NCBI GenBank assembly: GCA_023145965.1
Contig: JAGLDC010000033.1
Span: 1-35,004 of the forward strand
DNA from: a bacterium
Lineage (GTDB): Bacteria; UBP14; UBA6098
Reading direction: 5' to 3'
DNA: 35,004 nucleotides
Shown here: one piece after another, positions 31,860 to 35,004 of the stretch
Layout: each line of letters begins with the position of its first letter
Position numbering within the stretch: the first letter of the stretch is position 1
The notes under the pieces: generated by a model
Databases searched by the model: none
What the model saw: the letters and a program-made list of their open reading frames with translations, nothing else
Told to the model about the DNA's origin: nothing
Program-made: the position numbers and the translations under genes

Positions 31860-34793
31860 GTGAGGTTTTTCCGAGTTTTATTTGCTATTGTTTTATTTAC
31901 TACTATTATATCGGCAGTTGGAGGCCCGGACGATTATGGTTATTATTGGGTTGACGATCTCGACAGCACTGGATTGTTCGATTGGATAGAACCTGACACG
32001 ACCAATGTGATTGTTTTTCCGGGAACCGATGATGAATACTCTACGGCACCATTGCCTTTCCCTGTAAAATTCTATGGAATTACCTACACAGTCGAGGTTT
32101 ATGTATCGACCAATTGTGCACTGGGTTTTGATGATCGTTCCATCGACGCGTATAGTAATCAGCCTATACCAACCGGCTCGATGCCTAATTCTGCTCTTTT
32201 CCCTTATTGGGATGATATGAGTATGATCGATTCCATATCTCATGCTTATTATCAAACCGAGGATACAGCACCAAATCGTAAATTTATTGTTACATGGTCG
32301 AATTGGTTTTTTCTTGGGGAATATGGCGACCCAGAGGATCCTTTGACATTTCAGGTTATTATATACGAGAATGCCACGGGCAGAGATAACGAAATAAAAT
32401 TCCAATATTTCGATCCATATGGTGGCGAAATTTTCGATGCTAATGGAGTCGGTGCGACAATTGGCATAGAGTCTGAGGATGGAATCGATGGCCTTGAATA
32501 TTCTTACAATGTGGCCTCTCTCGACTCGGGTCGCGCGATTCTTTTCAATAAACCCTTTTTCATGGGTCACGATTGCGCTCTCAATTCAATAATTTCACCA
32601 TCCGGTTCTCATGTTATCGGCGATAGTATTGAAGTTGCTGCTGTTGTTTCAAACCGTGGGACATTAGATGAGTCATCTGTGCCCGTCACCATGGTCATTG
32701 TCGATTCCACAAGCGACACGGTCTATAATGAAACAGCGATTACCGCATTGACTGTTGGCGAGATGGATACAATTGAATTCATTGATTGGATGCCTACAGA
32801 AGGTGGCGAATTCAATGTATATTGTGAAGTATCTGTCGCCAGCGACTCTATTACTATAAATGATTCCCGTTCGACAAGCACAACGGTATGGTCACATATA
32901 AGTTCTGGTGGTCCAGATTCAGCCGGTTACAGATGGTTTGATTCTTTTGATCCCTCCGGGCCGATCTATGTTGCCCCGCCATTCGATTCAGCTATTGATG
33001 TTCCCGAGCTTTTTGGCGATGACGAATACACTCAAATTGAACTTCCATTCACCTTTAATTTTTACGGAGAAGACTTCGATAGCATATGGGTATCGACCAA
33101 CGGTTGGGCAGCATTTGGAGCTGACCCATTAAGCGCTTATTATTCAAACGATTCTATTCCAGATGTCGGTGGTCCCGATGGTGGAATGCTCGCGATTTTT
33201 TGGGATGACTGCGATGTCGATACTGCTTTTGATGCTACTGCTTCGATTAAAACCTACGATACCGGGGCTTCGTTCTGGATAATTTGGTATAATATATATT
33301 GCCCTTATACCTTCTCAGACCCGACTGGCCAGGTAACCTTTGGAATCCATCTTTTCTCTAATGGGATAATCGAATATCATTATCTCGATATGCATACACC
33401 TGAAGCGCCTCTTCATGATTATGGTGGCCAGGCAACGGTGGGCATGGAGAATCCAGGCGAAACCGATGGATTACTTTATGAATATAATGGTTTTCCACCA
33501 GGGAATCCGTTATTCGACAATTTCGCTATAAGGTTTCTTCCGCCATCTGCCGGACCGGATACAGTTGGTCCTTCAATCGCTCATGCGGGTGTTACAGAAA
33601 ACTACTCCGAACCGCCGGATTTTTGTCTTCATCTTACTGCACAAATATCCGATTATAATGCTGTTGCGGCTGGTTCTCTTTATATCGAAGGCGGAATTGC
33701 TTTAGCCCCGGAATCGGTAACCGGTTCAAATTATAGTTTTTCCTTATGCGGGGTTTATCCCGGAGACACTGTTTGGTATCATTTCACAGCCTGCGATACT
33801 CTAGGCAATTGCAGTGAAAGTATGGAGTATTATACTATTATTCAAAATCCACATAATGGTGGCCCCGATATGATCGACTATAAATTCGTCGATAGTTGGG
33901 CGACATGGGACACGATGGCACCGGCATACAATTGGTTCGAGATTAATCCCGATTCAGGTGGCCCGGGAATGCATCTAGATATAAGCACCGAAATAGTTTC
34001 CGATCCAATAATCGTTGGAGGAGCATTTCCATTTTACGCCGATGTAGCTAATAGTTTCGTTATCTGCAAGAATGGTTGGATTTCCACCGACACAACCGCA
34101 AGCGCAGGAGACCCTTACCCCGAGGACCCCTTCCCGGACCCAGCATCACCTAACGCAATAATAGCACCTCTTTGGACATATCTTGTGTATGGCTCAAACG
34201 GCTCTATCTCTTATTTCGAAGATCATTCTGCACAATTATTCTATGTTCAATGGGAAATGTTCGATTCAACGGGAACAGATGAGCTTTTGCAATTCCAAAC
34301 AGTTATAGACCTGAGTGGCGATGGCTCTTGGATTATTTTCTATTACAAAAATGTCGATGGGTATAATCGCGATTTTTCAGCGGCAATAATCGAAGACCAA
34401 TACGGCGTAGATGGGCTTTCGTATTTTTACATGGACGACCCCTCTGGTTCATATGTTCCAAAGAACAGCACAGCTGTTCTTTTTTACAACCCAACTCTAT
34501 ATGGTATAGATGAAAAACCCGAGCTCCCGGAAGAATTATCGATATCCGCCTATCCTAACCCGTTTAATAATGCGGTATCAATCGATGTTAGAGGCGCGGA
34601 GGCAAGCTCGAGACTCGACATATTTGACATTTCAGGTCGTGTGGTTAATTCTTTCGATCTTGAGGGAGGAAAAAACAGAATCATCTGGCAGGGCGACAAC
34701 CAAACAGGGGAAGGCCTTTCTTCGGGCATTTACTTTGCGCGTTTAATATCGGGCGAGAAGATACTTAAAGAAAGACTGTTGCTACTTAAATAA
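31860..34793 (+). CDS. Secreted three-repeat surface protein with CTD sorting domain
   Basis: A 977-aa protein. GTG 31860 is chosen because AAAGGAGG lies five bases upstream and it gives a clean signal peptide (MRFFRVLFAIVLFTTIISAV); an in-frame TTG at 31821 would put a charged extension before it. Three copies of a beta-rich domain begin at GGPDDYGYYWVDD (about 22-230), GGPDSAGYRWFDS (351-560) and GGPDMIDYKFVDS (668-878), each with an 'LPFxxxFYG...VSTNGW' nidogen-like core. CARDB/Ig-like spacers lie at about 238-345 and 568-662. The C terminus (895-977: AYPNPFNNAVSID, IFDISGRVV, GLSSGIYFARL, ERLLLLK) is a Por/T9SS-like sorting domain. A fourth copy of the repeat lies in the C25-family protein of this window. 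Probably adhesive or structural; no catalytic site seen. Confidence 0.85.
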   Translation: MRFFRVLFAIVLFTTIISAVGGPDDYGYYWVDDLDSTGLFDWIEPDTTNVIVFPGTDDEYSTAPLPFPVKFYGITYTVEVYVSTNCALGFDDRSIDAYSNQPIPTGSMPNSALFPYWDDMSMIDSISHAYYQTEDTAPNRKFIVTWSNWFFLGEYGDPEDPLTFQVIIYENATGRDNEIKFQYFDPYGGEIFDANGVGATIGIESEDGIDGLEYSYNVASLDSGRAILFNKPFFMGHDCALNSIISPSGSHVIGDSIEVAAVVSNRGTLDESSVPVTMVIVDSTSDTVYNETAITALTVGEMDTIEFIDWMPTEGGEFNVYCEVSVASDSITINDSRSTSTTVWSHISSGGPDSAGYRWFDSFDPSGPIYVAPPFDSAIDVPELFGDDEYTQIELPFTFNFYGEDFDSIWVSTNGWAAFGADPLSAYYSNDSIPDVGGPDGGMLAIFWDDCDVDTAFDATASIKTYDTGASFWIIWYNIYCPYTFSDPTGQVTFGIHLFSNGIIEYHYLDMHTPEAPLHDYGGQATVGMENPGETDGLLYEYNGFPPGNPLFDNFAIRFLPPSAGPDTVGPSIAHAGVTENYSEPPDFCLHLTAQISDYNAVAAGSLYIEGGIALAPESVTGSNYSFSLCGVYPGDTVWYHFTACDTLGNCSESMEYYTIIQNPHNGGPDMIDYKFVDSWATWDTMAPAYNWFEINPDSGGPGMHLDISTEIVSDPIIVGGAFPFYADVANSFVICKNGWISTDTTASAGDPYPEDPFPDPASPNAIIAPLWTYLVYGSNGSISYFEDHSAQLFYVQWEMFDSTGTDELLQFQTVIDLSGDGSWIIFYYKNVDGYNRDFSAAIIEDQYGVDGLSYFYMDDPSGSYVPKNSTAVLFYNPTLYGIDEKPELPEELSISAYPNPFNNAVSIDVRGAEASSRLDIFDISGRVVNSFDLEGGKNRIIWQGDNQTGEGLSSGIYFARLISGEKILKERLLLLK

Positions 34794-34818
34794 CAAAGAA
34801 TATAGGAATTTCTTGTGG

Positions 34819-34852
34819 GGCGATATAGTAAGTATATGAGTGCTATATCGCC
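34819..34852 (+). terminator. Stem-loop after the surface-protein gene
   Basis: Perfect 10-bp stem GGCGATATAG / CTATATCGCC with a 14-nt loop, 25 nt after the stop. The following bases (TTCACTCTTT) are T-rich but not a clean run, so termination is probable rather than certain. Confidence 0.55.
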
Positions 34853-34910
34853 TTCACTCTTTGGAACTTCCCAAAAAAATCCCCCCCCTTCCAACAACGC
34901 CCCATTTTAG

Positions 34911-34937
34911 CGGGAGGGTCTCAGACCCTCCCCTACG
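34911..34937. repeat. GC-rich palindrome of the mobile-hairpin type
   Basis: GGGAGGGTCT - C - AGACCCTCCC (34912-34932), a 10-bp perfect palindrome, followed by CCTACG. It resembles the terminal palindromes of small dispersed repeats common in uncultured bacterial genomes. No second copy lies in this window, so mobility is an inference. The rest of 34938-35004 shows nothing definite. Confidence 0.5.
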
Positions 34938-35004
34938 GAATTACACATTATTTCAGGTATATTATTCTCTTGACCGATTTTTCGCCGCTGTCGAACCTCG
35001 CTCG

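Noticed and set aside
31893-32570. 225-codon minus-strand open frame inside the surface-protein gene
   Set aside because: Shadow of a repeat-containing coding gene; no start signals or recognisable motifs.
34990-35004. Possible third copy of the dispersed hairpin repeat at the window edge (AACCTCGCTCG)
   Set aside because: Only about 10 nt resemble the flank of copy B in reverse orientation; the hairpin itself would lie outside the window.
1-35004. CRISPR arrays, transposases, integrases, phage genes
   Set aside because: No regularly spaced direct repeats and no mobile-element proteins were seen anywhere in the window.

Overview
The window looks like chromosome from an uncultured Gram-negative bacterium, probably in or near the FCB (Fibrobacteres-Chlorobi-Bacteroidetes) superphylum or an allied candidate phylum. 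Two large secreted proteins end in a Por/type-IX-like C-terminal sorting domain (YPNPFN ... SGxYFARL ... basic/Leu tail). There is an outer-membrane barrel, a lipoprotein and a lipocalin remnant. Energy genes are anaerobic in character: ferredoxin-dependent 2-oxoacid oxidoreductase, ADP-forming-type succinyl-CoA ligase and butyrate kinase. The exact phylum cannot be read from this window.

Layout. 1-41: 5' half of a tRNA-Gly(GCC) on the minus strand. 91-7763: a compact minus-strand operon, in transcription order cca, sucC, sucD, korD, korA, korB, korC and an alternative GlmU, with overlapping or near-abutting starts and stops. It couples 2-oxoglutarate/succinyl-CoA conversion to substrate-level phosphorylation. 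8008-13133 (minus): a 1345-aa C25 (gingipain-like) secreted protein and a lipoprotein. 13430-14491 (minus): butyrate kinase with a strong terminator. 14860-15663 (plus): a small secreted protein with its own promoter, SD and terminator. 15902-18199: a GT-C membrane glycosyltransferase with a C-terminal TPR. 18442-19976: ftsEX. 20245-24681: an outer-membrane barrel, a PAS histidine kinase and an NtrC-type regulator in one run. 24706-26085 (minus): a lipocalin pseudogene and a tandem-Cache secreted protein. 26233-26502 (plus): a promoter-to-terminator transcription unit with no credible ORF that folds into an elaborate RNA. 26602-29773 (plus): serpin, then a DnaJ-like chaperone overlapping a secreted hypothetical gene. 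29774-31486 (minus): proS. 31860-34793 (plus): a 977-aa secreted repeat protein.

The most promising undescribed element is the RNA at about 26264-26502. It has a good promoter (TTGACA-16-TATTAT), a 12-bp closing stem, two nested long-range helices (9 and 7 bp), internal hairpins and a GC-rich intrinsic terminator. One hairpin presents a 24-nt loop containing CCTCCTTT, the same bases as the 16S rRNA anti-Shine-Dalgarno. Secondary points are a pair of dispersed hairpin repeats with compensatory stem changes, a C25 protein whose catalytic His position is Gln, a roughly 210-aa domain found four times in two secreted proteins, a secreted serpin with an inhibitory-type hinge, and a lipocalin gene caught in decay.

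All calls come from reading the sequence and translations; no database or folding program was run.
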